This document shows positions 7,894 to 15,283 of a stretch of DNA of 64,000 nucleotides, one piece after another. The notes beneath the pieces were generated by a model. The model was not told where the DNA came from and did not search any database. It saw only the letters and a program-made list of their open reading frames with translations. This DNA is from Fimbriimonas planktonicus. GTDB lineage: Bacteria > Armatimonadota > Fimbriimonadia > Fimbriimonadales > Fimbriimonadaceae. The stretch's first letter is position 1. Each line of letters begins with the position of its first letter. The stretch lies in contig OZ248539.1 in NCBI GenBank assembly GCA_965234685.1, positions 2,046,001-2,110,000 of the forward strand, read 5' to 3'. Both the position numbers and the translations under genes were made by a program.

Positions 7894-9159
7894 ATGATTC
7901 AAGAATTCCCCAAGATTTCTACATCTCTGTTCCCGAAGTCAGACTTTCCAAACCTGCTGACCGCGGTGAACGGACAGGCACTTGCCTACTTGGATAGCGC
8001 GGCGAGCGCACAAAAACCCCACGCCGCAACCGAAGCCACCACCGCGTTCGTCGAGCACCAATATGCCAACGTACACCGCGGCGTGCACACGCTCAGCCAA
8101 CTAGCGACCGACGCTTATGAACTCGTCCGTGACCAGGTCAAGGTAATCCTAAACGCTGCCGACCGAAACGAGATCATCTTCACCAAGGGTTGCACCGAGT
8201 CGATCAACCTCGTCGCCCAGAGCTTTGCTCGTCCGCTCCTTCAGCCCGGAGATGAGATTCTCCTTACTGAGCTAGAGCATCACTCCAACATCGTGCCCTG
8301 GCAATTGGCCGCCCAGGCATCCGGGGCAAAGGTCATTGCGGCGAGAATCCACGATAACGGCGAGTTGGATATCGACGACTTCAAAGCAAAGCTGAACTCA
8401 CGCACCAAGATCGTCGCCTTCACGCACATCAGCAATGCACTCGGCACAATCTTGCCCGCAAAAGAAATGACCGAGATGGCACACGCAGTTGGAGCGACCG
8501 TGCTTATCGATGGCGCTCAATCTGGACCGCATGCCGCCATCGATGTTCAGGAGATCGGAGCGGACTTCTATGTTCTCAGCATCCACAAAATGTACGGCCC
8601 AACCGGAGTCGGGGTGCTGTACGGAAAGCTGAATCTCCTTGAGGCCATGCCTCCGTATCAAGGTGGTGGCAGCATGATCCGTTCGGTTAGCTTTGAAGAA
8701 ACAACTTTCGCCGAGCTTCCCGCAAAATTCGAAGCGGGGACGCCGAACATTGCCGGCGTCGTGGGCCTAGGAGCCACCCTCGACTATATCGCCGGGCCGA
8801 ACTGGAATCGAGACAGCTGGGTCCGTCGCGTTACGGAAATCGGAAACTACGAAGCGGTAGTCAGAGAGTACGGCGTGAGCCAGTTAGCGGAAATCGAAGG
8901 ATTGAGCGTGTACGGCGATGCGGAAGAAATGGCCGGAATCATTTCCTTCACCCTGAAGAATGTTCACCCGCACGACCTTGGCACGATCTTGGATCAGCAC
9001 GGCGTTGCGGTGCGCGCCGGGCACCACTGTTGCCAGCCCCTGATGAAACGGCTTGGCGTTCCTGCCACCGCACGGGCCAGCATCGCCGCCTATAACGACC
9101 TCGAAGACATGGATCGGCTAGCGTCAGCGGTTATTGCCGCAAAGGAGATTTTTGCATGA
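7894..9159 (+). CDS. sufS: Cysteine desulfurase SufS
   Basis: 421 residues from ATG 7894 (MIQEFPKIS); an in-frame ATG at 7861 inside the previous gene is less likely. The PLP-dependent enzyme takes sulfur from cysteine for Fe-S assembly. Features: YLDSAASAQKP near residue 30, the SufS-type HRGVHTLSQ, LTELEHHSN with the ring-stacking His, the Schiff-base lysine in SIHKMYGPTGVG and the persulfide cysteine in RAGHHCCQPLMKRLG (the second Cys of HHCC by analogy, though two adjacent Cys are present). The C-terminus matches class II (SufS) enzymes, which pair with SufU, encoded next with a 4-nt overlap. Confidence 0.96.
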   Translation: MIQEFPKISTSLFPKSDFPNLLTAVNGQALAYLDSAASAQKPHAATEATTAFVEHQYANVHRGVHTLSQLATDAYELVRDQVKVILNAADRNEIIFTKGCTESINLVAQSFARPLLQPGDEILLTELEHHSNIVPWQLAAQASGAKVIAARIHDNGELDIDDFKAKLNSRTKIVAFTHISNALGTILPAKEMTEMAHAVGATVLIDGAQSGPHAAIDVQEIGADFYVLSIHKMYGPTGVGVLYGKLNLLEAMPPYQGGGSMIRSVSFEETTFAELPAKFEAGTPNIAGVVGLGATLDYIAGPNWNRDSWVRRVTEIGNYEAVVREYGVSQLAEIEGLSVYGDAEEMAGIISFTLKNVHPHDLGTILDQHGVAVRAGHHCCQPLMKRLGVPATARASIAAYNDLEDMDRLASAVIAAKEIFA

Positions 9160-9614
9160 GTTGGGACCTACGCGACCTTTACCAAGAAACGATCTTGGAT
9201 CACCAGAAACACCCTCGTGGCAAGGGCGCATTGGAAAATGCGACGCACACCGCCATCGGTTACAACCCACTGTGCGGCGACAAAGTCACCATCCAGCTTG
9301 CCGTCAACGACGGCAAGATTGACGAGATCCGCTTTGATGGCGAAGGCTGCGCGATCTGTATGAGCAGCGCAAGCATGATGACCGTTAGCCTCCAGGGCCA
9401 GCCGGTCTCAGACGCGGAAGAACTCTTTCAGCGCATCCAGAAATTCTTGACCGCAAACGACGAGTCGGCCGCGATGGAAGATATCGACACTCTCGGAGAC
9501 CTTGCCGCTCTCGGCGGCGTCCGCCGCTTGCCCGTGCGAATCAAGTGCGCGAATTTGCCGTGGCACACCTTCAAGTCTGCGATCCAAGGAGAGCAAAGTG
9601 CAAAGACAGAATAG
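9156..9614 (+). CDS. sufU: SufU-type sulfur-transfer / Fe-S assembly protein
   Basis: 152 residues, overlapping sufS by ATGA. SufU is the zinc-dependent sulfurtransferase that accepts the persulfide from SufS. Zinc ligands are visible at C40 and D42 (NPLCGD), C68 (in GCAICMSSAS, C65 and C68) and C131 (KCANLPWHT). The insertion between the Cys motifs that distinguishes SufU from IscU (about 18-20 residues, ending around LGGVRRLPVR) is present. The SufS-SufU pair is typical of Gram-positive bacteria and several deep-branching phyla. A short A/T-rich hairpin follows at 9645-9662. Confidence 0.94.
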   Translation: MSWDLRDLYQETILDHQKHPRGKGALENATHTAIGYNPLCGDKVTIQLAVNDGKIDEIRFDGEGCAICMSSASMMTVSLQGQPVSDAEELFQRIQKFLTANDESAAMEDIDTLGDLAALGGVRRLPVRIKCANLPWHTFKSAIQGEQSAKTE

Positions 9615-9644
9615 GCCCTTTGACGGCGATTTAAACAATGTTTG

Positions 9645-9662
9645 CAAAAATTGCGATTTTTG
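9645..9662. promoter_or_regulatory. Inverted repeat CAAAAAT-TGCG-ATTTTTG after sufU
   Basis: CAAAAAT at 9645-9651 and ATTTTTG at 9656-9662 are exact reverse complements around TGCG, 31 bp past the sufU stop and 20 bp before the next start. As RNA the stem is A/U-only apart from its outer pair and would be a weak terminator; as DNA it could be an operator for a second promoter serving the downstream genes. The sequence does not decide between them. Confidence 0.35.
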
Positions 9663-9682
9663 GAGTATTTTAGTGATTAATC

Positions 9683-9916
9683 GTGGTACGAAATCCATTC
9701 CAGTCGAAACGCAAGGGGTCAGGAGAGTTGGCCAGAAGGCGAGCGGTGCTCCGCAACGTCGATCGCGTTTTGCTTTCGGCCCTCACGGTGATGGGAATTC
9801 TCACCCTGATTTACGCTCGGCAAAACGCGCACCTCGATGCCTTCCCGACCCTCATTTGTGCGTTGGCGCTCGTAGGGTGGGGGGTAATCAGTTTGTTTAT
9901 CTACCGGAAGCCTTGA
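9683..9916 (+). CDS. Small hypothetical membrane protein
   Basis: 77 residues from GTG 9683; a TTG at about 9728 preceded closely by AGGAG is an alternative shorter start. After a very basic N-terminus (NPFQSKRKGSGELARRRAVLR) there are two probable membrane helices, VLLSALTVMGILTLIYA and LICALALVGWGVISLFIY, joined by a short polar loop, ending RKP. The arginine-rich N-terminus suggests it stays in the cytoplasm. It lies between sufU and a MIP18-type gene but has no sequence link to Fe-S assembly. No family recognised. Confidence 0.65.
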   Translation: MVRNPFQSKRKGSGELARRRAVLRNVDRVLLSALTVMGILTLIYARQNAHLDAFPTLICALALVGWGVISLFIYRKP

Positions 9917-9931
9917 GCTTAGGAGGCGAAG

Positions 9932-10294
9932 TTGCCTGAGCGCATCGCCGTAGATCGACCCGAGCAGCCGGGTCTTTCCCCGATTGCACGCTCCTTGTTC
10001 GCCAACGAAGTTGCGGAGCAAATCCGAACGGTTTACGACCCAGAACTTCCGGTCAACGTCTATGACCTTGGGCTGATTTACGATATTCAGGTGGCGGACA
10101 ACCGTGACGTGCACATTATGATGACCCTCACAAGCCCGGCCTGCCCTGTAGCAGGCACCTTGCCTGGCGAGGTTCAAATGGCGGCCAGGCAAACCCCTGG
10201 AATCGGCAACGTGACCCTCGAACTGACCTGGGACCCACCATTCACCATCGATTCGATGAGTGAGGAAGTCCGGCTCATGCTCGGACTCATGTAA
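9932..10294 (+). CDS. MIP18/DUF59 family Fe-S assembly factor (SufT-like)
   Basis: 120 residues starting at TTG 9932, chosen because a perfect AGGAGG lies 5 nt upstream and no ATG fits. The MIP18 domain spans about residues 25-115: IRTVYDPELPVNVYDLGLIY with the conserved D-P-E and D-L-G-L-I-Y segments, MTLTSPACPVA with the reactive Cys, and WDPPFTIDSMSEEVRLMLGL at the end. Family members (SufT, PaaD, Cia2) help maturate Fe-S proteins. Its position between the suf genes and the Rrf2 regulator supports a SufT-like job here; the exact role is inferred. Confidence 0.9.
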   Translation: MPERIAVDRPEQPGLSPIARSLFANEVAEQIRTVYDPELPVNVYDLGLIYDIQVADNRDVHIMMTLTSPACPVAGTLPGEVQMAARQTPGIGNVTLELTWDPPFTIDSMSEEVRLMLGLM

Positions 10295-10321
10295 ACTAAT
10301 CTTGACGGAAAAGTACAGATA

Positions 10322-10798
10322 ATGAAATTCTCGTCGCAGGAAGAATACGGACTCCGTTGTCTGCTCCAAATCGCACGATTAGGAACGGAAGGCAGCCTCA
10401 CGATTCCTGAGATCAGCCGCATCGAAGGCCTCAGTCAAACGCATGTGGCCAAACTGCTCATGATCCTCCGAAAGGATGGAATTATCACGAGCACGCGCGG
10501 CCAAAGCGGCGGCTACTCGATTGCTCGCAAGCCGTCCGAAATCTCCGTCAAAGAAGTTCTTGAAGCCCTTGGCGGAAGACTTTACGACGCCGAATTCTGC
10601 GAGCGCCACACGGGCCAGCTTGACGTTTGCAAACACTCCGTCGATTGCGGACTCAAAAGCCTATGGCAAGTAATCCAGGTTGCAGTCGATGATGTCGTTG
10701 GGAGCATTTCTCTCGCCGATTTGATCGCCGAGTCACAACCCGGACCGAACGTTTCCTTCTTCGCGGCTCCTGCCCGCCCTACGGTGCCTATCCGATAA
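10322..10798 (+). CDS. Rrf2-family regulator with IscR-like cysteines
   Basis: 158 residues. The winged helix-turn-helix is at about 1-75 (MKFSSQEEYGLRCLLQIARL; LSQTHVAKLLMILRKDGIIT; RGQSGGYSIARKP), the canonical Rrf2 layout. Three cysteines C93, C103 and C109 sit where IscR carries its cluster ligands (C92, C98, C104 in E. coli), though the first spacing is longer (9 residues rather than 5), so an [Fe-S] sensor is likely. The neighbours point to control of the suf genes, as for IscR or SufR. The stop codon shares one base with the start of the next gene. The C-terminus is a proline-rich tail after residue 140. Confidence 0.92.
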   Translation: MKFSSQEEYGLRCLLQIARLGTEGSLTIPEISRIEGLSQTHVAKLLMILRKDGIITSTRGQSGGYSIARKPSEISVKEVLEALGGRLYDAEFCERHTGQLDVCKHSVDCGLKSLWQVIQVAVDDVVGSISLADLIAESQPGPNVSFFAAPARPTVPIR

Positions 10799-11157
10799 TG
10801 TCGAACCCATCCGAACTCGCCTTCCCCATCATCATCACCGACCGCGCCATCGCGCAGTTGCGGAGACTTTTGGAGCGAGACGGCCGGCCGGAAGCATTCT
10901 TGCGTGTCGGAGTGAAAGGTGGCGGTTGTTCTGGATTTGAGTACGTCACGCGAATCGATACGCAATTGAAGCAGATCGACTTGGAACAAACCTTTGAGGG
11001 TGTGAAAGTGGTTTGTGACGCCAAGTCGGCCGTTTTCTTGCGGGGAGCCACGTTCGATTACACCGGCAACTTGATCGGCGGTGGATTCAAGTTCGAAAAT
11101 CCAAACGTGGCCAAGAGTTGCGGTTGCGGTACAAGCTTCACTCCCAAAAAGGCTTAG
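10798..11157 (+). CDS. Iron-sulfur cluster carrier protein (SufA/IscA/ErpA family)
   Basis: 119-residue A-type carrier that delivers Fe-S clusters to target proteins. The three ligand cysteines are visible: KGGGCSGFEY near residue 41 and SCGCGTSF near residues 108-113, at the usual spacing. FDYTGNLIGGGFKFENPN is the conserved segment before the second motif. ATG 10798 overlaps the last base of the Rrf2 stop codon. Which A-type member (SufA or ErpA) cannot be told from sequence alone; the cluster context favours the SUF role. Its stop overlaps the convergent csaA stop by 4 bp. Confidence 0.93.
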   Translation: MSNPSELAFPIIITDRAIAQLRRLLERDGRPEAFLRVGVKGGGCSGFEYVTRIDTQLKQIDLEQTFEGVKVVCDAKSAVFLRGATFDYTGNLIGGGFKFENPNVAKSCGCGTSFTPKKA

Positions 11158-11483
11158 TAAAGCCGAGAGCCGTTGGTCACCGGGAAATCTGGCCGGACGA
11201 GAACGACGTTGCCATCGGCATCGTTTACGCCGCACACCAATACTTCGGACACAAATCCGGCGATTCGCTTTGCGGGAAAGTTTGTGACCGCCATCACTTG
11301 TGTCCCAACAAGTTCTTCCGCCCGGTAAAGGGTTGTAATTTGCGCACTCGACTTTCGAATCCCAAACTCTCCGAAGTCGATCGTCAATTGGTATGCCGGC
11401 TTTCGAGCTTCCGGAAATGGAGCAACCTCGACGATAGTTCCCGCCCGTAACTCAATCGCCAAAAACTCATCGAAGGATGCCAT
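11154..11483 (-). CDS. csaA: CsaA-like tRNA-binding domain chaperone
   Basis: 109 residues from ATG 11483 (a TTG at 11489 is possible). It is a single tRNA-binding OB-fold: DFLAIELRAGTIV-like start (FDEFLAIELRAGTIVEVAPF), YQLTIDFGEFGIRKSSAQIT in the middle, GTQVMAVTNFPAKRIAGFVS, and the C-terminal strand NVVLVRPDFPVTNGSRLY. CsaA acts as a small dimeric chaperone linked to protein export in Bacillus; related proteins bind tRNA. The length (about 110) is exactly that of the stand-alone family. Confidence 0.9.
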   Translation of the reverse strand: MASFDEFLAIELRAGTIVEVAPFPEARKPAYQLTIDFGEFGIRKSSAQITTLYRAEELVGTQVMAVTNFPAKRIAGFVSEVLVCGVNDADGNVVLVRPDFPVTNGSRLY

Positions 11484-11519
11484 CACCAAAGTATGTTCCG
11501 GCGGTAATCTCCCGCCGAA

Positions 11520-12512
11520 ATGTCTGAACGCGTTCGATGGGGAATCATGGCAACCGGCGGAATTGCACGCCAGTTTGCAAACGGGCTCAAAGAGTCCAAA
11601 ACGGGAGAGTTGGTAGCGGTCGGTTCGCGGTCCGATGAGGGCGCGAAGAAGTTCACCGACCAGTTCGGCGGAAAACCATACGGGTCATATGACGACTTGC
11701 TCGGCGATCCAAATGTGGATGCGGTCTATATTGCGACCCCGCATCACCTTCACATGCAAAACACGATCGACGCGGCGCGAGCCGGCAAGGCGATCCTTTG
11801 TGAAAAGCCGTTTACGCTCAACGCCCTAGAGGCCGAAACCGCCCTCAAAGTCGTTGACGAAATGGGTGTTTTCTTTATGGAAGCATTCATGTATCGGTGC
11901 GCTCCGCAAACGATCGAAATCAAGAAGATCTTGCGGGATGGCGAAATTGGCAAGGTGCTCCAGGTGAATTCTGAGTTCGGCTTCCAAGCTGGCAAGGACT
12001 GGACCAACTTCCGCGCCGATGGCGCGCTCGGCGGCGGCGGACTGATGGATGTCGGTTCCTATTGCGTTTCCTTCTCTCGACTCGCCGTGGGTGAAGAGCC
12101 AAGTACGCACAGTTTCTCTGGCCTCTTTTCCGACAAAGGCTATGACGAATCCTCAGCTGGACTGCTAGGGTTCCCCAGCGGCGCTGTAGCGCACTTTGGC
12201 ACCGGAATTCACGTTAGCCTGCGCAACGACGCCCGCGTCTACGGAGAAACCGGACGGCTCTTCGTCGACGAACCCTGGAAGTGCAGTAGCGGCAAACTCC
12301 GCCTCGAACGACATGGCAAGGACCCAATCGAGCAAGAGTTCGTTCTCACGAACAACGAACTGTACGCGCTCGAAGCCGACGCTGTCGCCGCCTTCCTTGC
12401 TGAAAAAGAGTGCCCGCACATGACTAAAGCGGACACCCTCGGCAACATGCGAACCCTTGATGCTCTTCGCGCAAGCGCAGGCTTCACCTTTGCGAACGAA
12501 CTCAAATCATGA
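11520..12512 (+). CDS. Gfo/Idh/MocA family oxidoreductase
   Basis: 330-residue NAD(P)-dependent sugar-type dehydrogenase. The Rossmann fold opens with RWGIMATGGIARQFANGLK (glycine-rich loop at about 9-16), followed by VDAVYIATPHHLH at about 70-82 and the family motif CEKPFTLN with its conserved E-K-P at about 95-97. The C-terminal alpha/beta substrate domain contains GALGGGGLMDVGSYCVSFSR (catalytic region with the Asp and Cys/His position). Its stop overlaps the start of the aldo/keto reductase by ATGA, so the two likely act on the same sugar or polyol. Substrate unknown. Confidence 0.93.
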   Translation: MSERVRWGIMATGGIARQFANGLKESKTGELVAVGSRSDEGAKKFTDQFGGKPYGSYDDLLGDPNVDAVYIATPHHLHMQNTIDAARAGKAILCEKPFTLNALEAETALKVVDEMGVFFMEAFMYRCAPQTIEIKKILRDGEIGKVLQVNSEFGFQAGKDWTNFRADGALGGGGLMDVGSYCVSFSRLAVGEEPSTHSFSGLFSDKGYDESSAGLLGFPSGAVAHFGTGIHVSLRNDARVYGETGRLFVDEPWKCSSGKLRLERHGKDPIEQEFVLTNNELYALEADAVAAFLAEKECPHMTKADTLGNMRTLDALRASAGFTFANELKS

Positions 12513-13432
12513 AATACGGAACCGTTCCTCACTTCGATAAGCAAATCTCCCGGCTCGTCATGGGCGTAATCCCTCTCCCGCAGAACGACAACGAAAAGGC
12601 GTTCGCCCTTTTGGATACGTACCGCGCGGCGGGTGGGAACATCATCGACAACAGCTACCACTACGGCCCAGGATTCTCCGTAGTGATGAAAGCCTATTAC
12701 GAAGCACGCGGCGAAGACGCACTGATTCGATTTGATAAAGGCAGCCACCACTACTACGGCCGAGAGAATTGGAACCGGACGACTCGAGAGGCCATGGATG
12801 AAGAGATTCGCGGCAACCTGGAACGACAGGGCGTTAGCTACAGCGATTTCTATGTTCTTCACCGCGACAACGAGGCCGTTCCGGCGGGCGAAGTTGTCGA
12901 ATGGCTGAACGCGCACAAGGATGCAGGTCGAATCAAAGCGTTCGGCGGTAGCAACTGGTCTGCCGCCCGAATCGCCGAAGCTAACGAGTATGCAGAGAAG
13001 CATGGCTTGCAAGGGTTCAGCGCATCGTCTCCAAACCTCAGCTTGGCCCTGGCGAATGAGCCAATGTGGACTGGATGCTCGCAGCCAACTCGCGAAGAGC
13101 GAGCCTGGTATGCCACTCAACCCGTTGGCCTCTTCTCCTGGTCCAGCGGCGGCGGCGGCTTCTTCGCTCACCTCGACGAGGTTCCAGACATCATCCGCGT
13201 TTATCACAACGAGATTAACTTCGCCCGACGCGAACGCGTTGGACAAATGGCCGCCGAGAAGGGTGTCACCGGAACGCAGCTTGCGCTCGCTTGGACCCTC
13301 AACCAGCCGATCAATGTATTCGGATTGATCGGCCCTCGAACCGTTGAACAGCTTGAAGACAACCTGAAAGCCGTTGACATCGAGCTAACGCCCGAAGAGC
13401 TGACTTGGCTCGAAGACGGCCCAGTCGCCTGA
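12509..13432 (+). CDS. Aldo/keto reductase
   Basis: 307-residue AKR superfamily TIM barrel. The tetrad can be followed: Asp and Tyr in IIDNSYHYGPG (about residues 48-58), Lys in RFDKGSHHY (about 77) and His in FYVLHRDN (about 115). LNQPINVFGLIGPRTVEQLE near the C-terminus is the NADP-binding 'p.iGa....l..n' segment. Compared with typical members the Lys motif is unusual (FDKG instead of the common 'sTK'). It is coupled to the preceding Gfo/Idh/MocA gene, and a strong terminator follows, so these two form a short operon. Confidence 0.9.
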   Translation: MKYGTVPHFDKQISRLVMGVIPLPQNDNEKAFALLDTYRAAGGNIIDNSYHYGPGFSVVMKAYYEARGEDALIRFDKGSHHYYGRENWNRTTREAMDEEIRGNLERQGVSYSDFYVLHRDNEAVPAGEVVEWLNAHKDAGRIKAFGGSNWSAARIAEANEYAEKHGLQGFSASSPNLSLALANEPMWTGCSQPTREERAWYATQPVGLFSWSSGGGGFFAHLDEVPDIIRVYHNEINFARRERVGQMAAEKGVTGTQLALAWTLNQPINVFGLIGPRTVEQLEDNLKAVDIELTPEELTWLEDGPVA

Positions 13433-13450
13433 TCCGACTAACCCATCGAA

Positions 13451-13485
13451 GCTGCCGTCACGGAAATCCGTTGACGGCAGTTTTT
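13451..13485 (+). terminator. Rho-independent terminator after the oxidoreductase pair
   Basis: CTGCCGTCA (13452-13460) pairs with TGACGGCAG (13472-13480), extended inward by CGG/CCG around an AAAT loop with one bulged T. It is followed at once by TTTTTG. Located 19 bp past the aldo/keto reductase stop. Confidence 0.9.
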
Positions 13486-13523
13486 GTTTGTAATTCGAGG
13501 CAATCCAACGTATCCTATGCCTC

Positions 13524-15281
13524 ATGCCCACCTCGTGGCTTTTCGCCGCATCGTTATTGTTCCAACCGCAATCGGCACCCACATTCCTAGAAGCCGATGC
13601 GAGAAGTATCGTTACCGAATTAGCCGACCCGAAATACAAGGGCCGCAATTCGATGACCGAGGACTTTGCCAACGCTTCGAAATTCTGCGTTGATTGGCTC
13701 AAAGCAGCTGGCATTCCACCCGCGGCCAAGAACGGCGAATACGAGCAGCGATTCACCTTGCAACGCGTCGGAGTCGACCCAACCACAACGACCATTTCGA
13801 CCAAGGACAAGAAACTCTCCCTTGTGTACGGAACGGATTTCGTCCTGACCGCGTCCCAGACGGTGAACCGAGAGGTTGAAGCCGCCTTTGTCTGGGTTCC
13901 TGCTGGCAAGTCTCTTACCGATGTTCAGCGCCGAAGCTTGCGCGGAAAATTGGTCATCGTTCATCCGTCCCAGCAGCGAGACAACGCTGCCCTTTTGCAG
14001 AGCCTGGCTCCGACAACGCCAAATCCTCCGCTCGGGATTGTGCGGTATGCCGAGACCCTTGGCAAAACCGCGGCGACCGAACTCGTCGTCAAAGACTTAC
14101 CGCTTGGGGGGCCAGAATTTCGGAATGTCCGGCTGACCAAAGCGACGGCCGAAAAGCTCGCGAGCACCTACACTCTGCCGGAATTTTTCGCCCAGTCACC
14201 CAATGCGGCAAGCGTTGAAGCGATCCCCACCAAGCTAGTCGTGGCCGCACAATCAAAAGTCATCACCGAGTTCCCGATGCACAACGTGGTCGCCAAAATT
14301 GAGGGATCGGATCCGAAGCTGAAGAATCAAGCGGTTCTGTTCGGCTCGCACCTCGACCATCTCGGCCTCAGCACCGACGGAAAGGTCCACTTCCCCGGAG
14401 CCGACGACAACGCGAGCGGCGTTGCCGCTAGCCTGCTCATTGCGCGCGCTTTTAAGAACGCGACGATCAAGCCGAAACGAACGATCATCTTTTCGCTTTG
14501 GACAGGAGAGGAGACCGGCACTTTCGGTTCGCTTTACTACAGCCGAAATCCGATCGTCAACCTCAAGGACACCGTTGCTTATCTCAACCTCGACATGGTC
14601 GGTCGCGACAGCGACAACCGTCCATTGAACGATGCCGCCGATGACAACCGAGATTCGGTTTATGCCGGGATCGCCCGACTGAACTCCCCCGATCTGTACA
14701 AGCTGGTTAAGGAAACCAGCCAAGGCACAAACCTCAACCTGCGCGACGACAAAGACGACCGAACTGCCCGTAGCGATACCCGGAACTTCGTGCCGTACGG
14801 CGTGCCCTCGCTCAAGGTCTGGACCGGGGAGCACCCCGACTATCACCGCCCTGGCGACACCGCGGACAAGCTCAACTACGCGAAGATGGTCCGCATCACG
14901 CAATGGCTGTATAAGACCGCCGACCGGCTGGCAAACCAGTCCGGGCGACCGGCTTTCTCTGAAGGGGCCGAGTATCTGCAAGGCCGGTGGACGGCACCCG
15001 CGAACACTGTGGTTCCCCCAACTGCGACGGCGACTTTCACCCTGTACGAAGTGAACGGAGCACGTGAGACGGTGGTTGACCAGATCACCGCTGTCCGCCC
15101 AGGCGCGTTCCCGATTCGCTTTGCCCTGCGCACCGACCCCAAGAAGCTCCGCAAGGATCGAAGCTACCGAGTCGACGCCGTTATGATGGACGGCGCAACA
15201 AAGCTGTTCTCCGGAACGGCAGCTAGCTTAACCGGCGACAACGGCCGCCTCACGGCCGTCGAGATCGTCGTTCCCGGCTAA
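13524..15281 (+). CDS. M28 family zinc metallopeptidase, secreted
   Basis: 585 residues with an N-terminal hydrophobic stretch (MPTSWLFAASLLFQPQSAP) that looks like a short signal peptide. A protease-associated (PA)-like insert precedes the catalytic domain. Zinc and catalytic residues of M28 aminopeptidases are visible: SHLDHLG (His ligand and Asp), GADDNASG (bridging Asp), WTGEETG (catalytic Glu and Glu ligand), LNLDMVGRD (Asp ligand) and DYHRPGDT (His ligand). About 110 residues after the catalytic domain form a beta-rich tail. Likely an exported aminopeptidase for peptide scavenging. Two bp separate its stop from that of the convergent methyltransferase gene. Confidence 0.92.
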   Translation: MPTSWLFAASLLFQPQSAPTFLEADARSIVTELADPKYKGRNSMTEDFANASKFCVDWLKAAGIPPAAKNGEYEQRFTLQRVGVDPTTTTISTKDKKLSLVYGTDFVLTASQTVNREVEAAFVWVPAGKSLTDVQRRSLRGKLVIVHPSQQRDNAALLQSLAPTTPNPPLGIVRYAETLGKTAATELVVKDLPLGGPEFRNVRLTKATAEKLASTYTLPEFFAQSPNAASVEAIPTKLVVAAQSKVITEFPMHNVVAKIEGSDPKLKNQAVLFGSHLDHLGLSTDGKVHFPGADDNASGVAASLLIARAFKNATIKPKRTIIFSLWTGEETGTFGSLYYSRNPIVNLKDTVAYLNLDMVGRDSDNRPLNDAADDNRDSVYAGIARLNSPDLYKLVKETSQGTNLNLRDDKDDRTARSDTRNFVPYGVPSLKVWTGEHPDYHRPGDTADKLNYAKMVRITQWLYKTADRLANQSGRPAFSEGAEYLQGRWTAPANTVVPPTATATFTLYEVNGARETVVDQITAVRPGAFPIRFALRTDPKKLRKDRSYRVDAVMMDGATKLFSGTAASLTGDNGRLTAVEIVVPG

Positions 15282-15283
15282 GA

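Noticed and set aside
12239..13246. 335-aa minus-strand frame spanning the oxidoreductase pair
   Set aside because: Covers two well-supported plus-strand genes; no recognisable domain; shadow of codon bias.
14253..14981. 242-aa minus-strand frame within the M28 peptidase
   Set aside because: Overlaps catalytic M28 motifs on the other strand; Val/Gly-rich composition typical of a reverse shadow.
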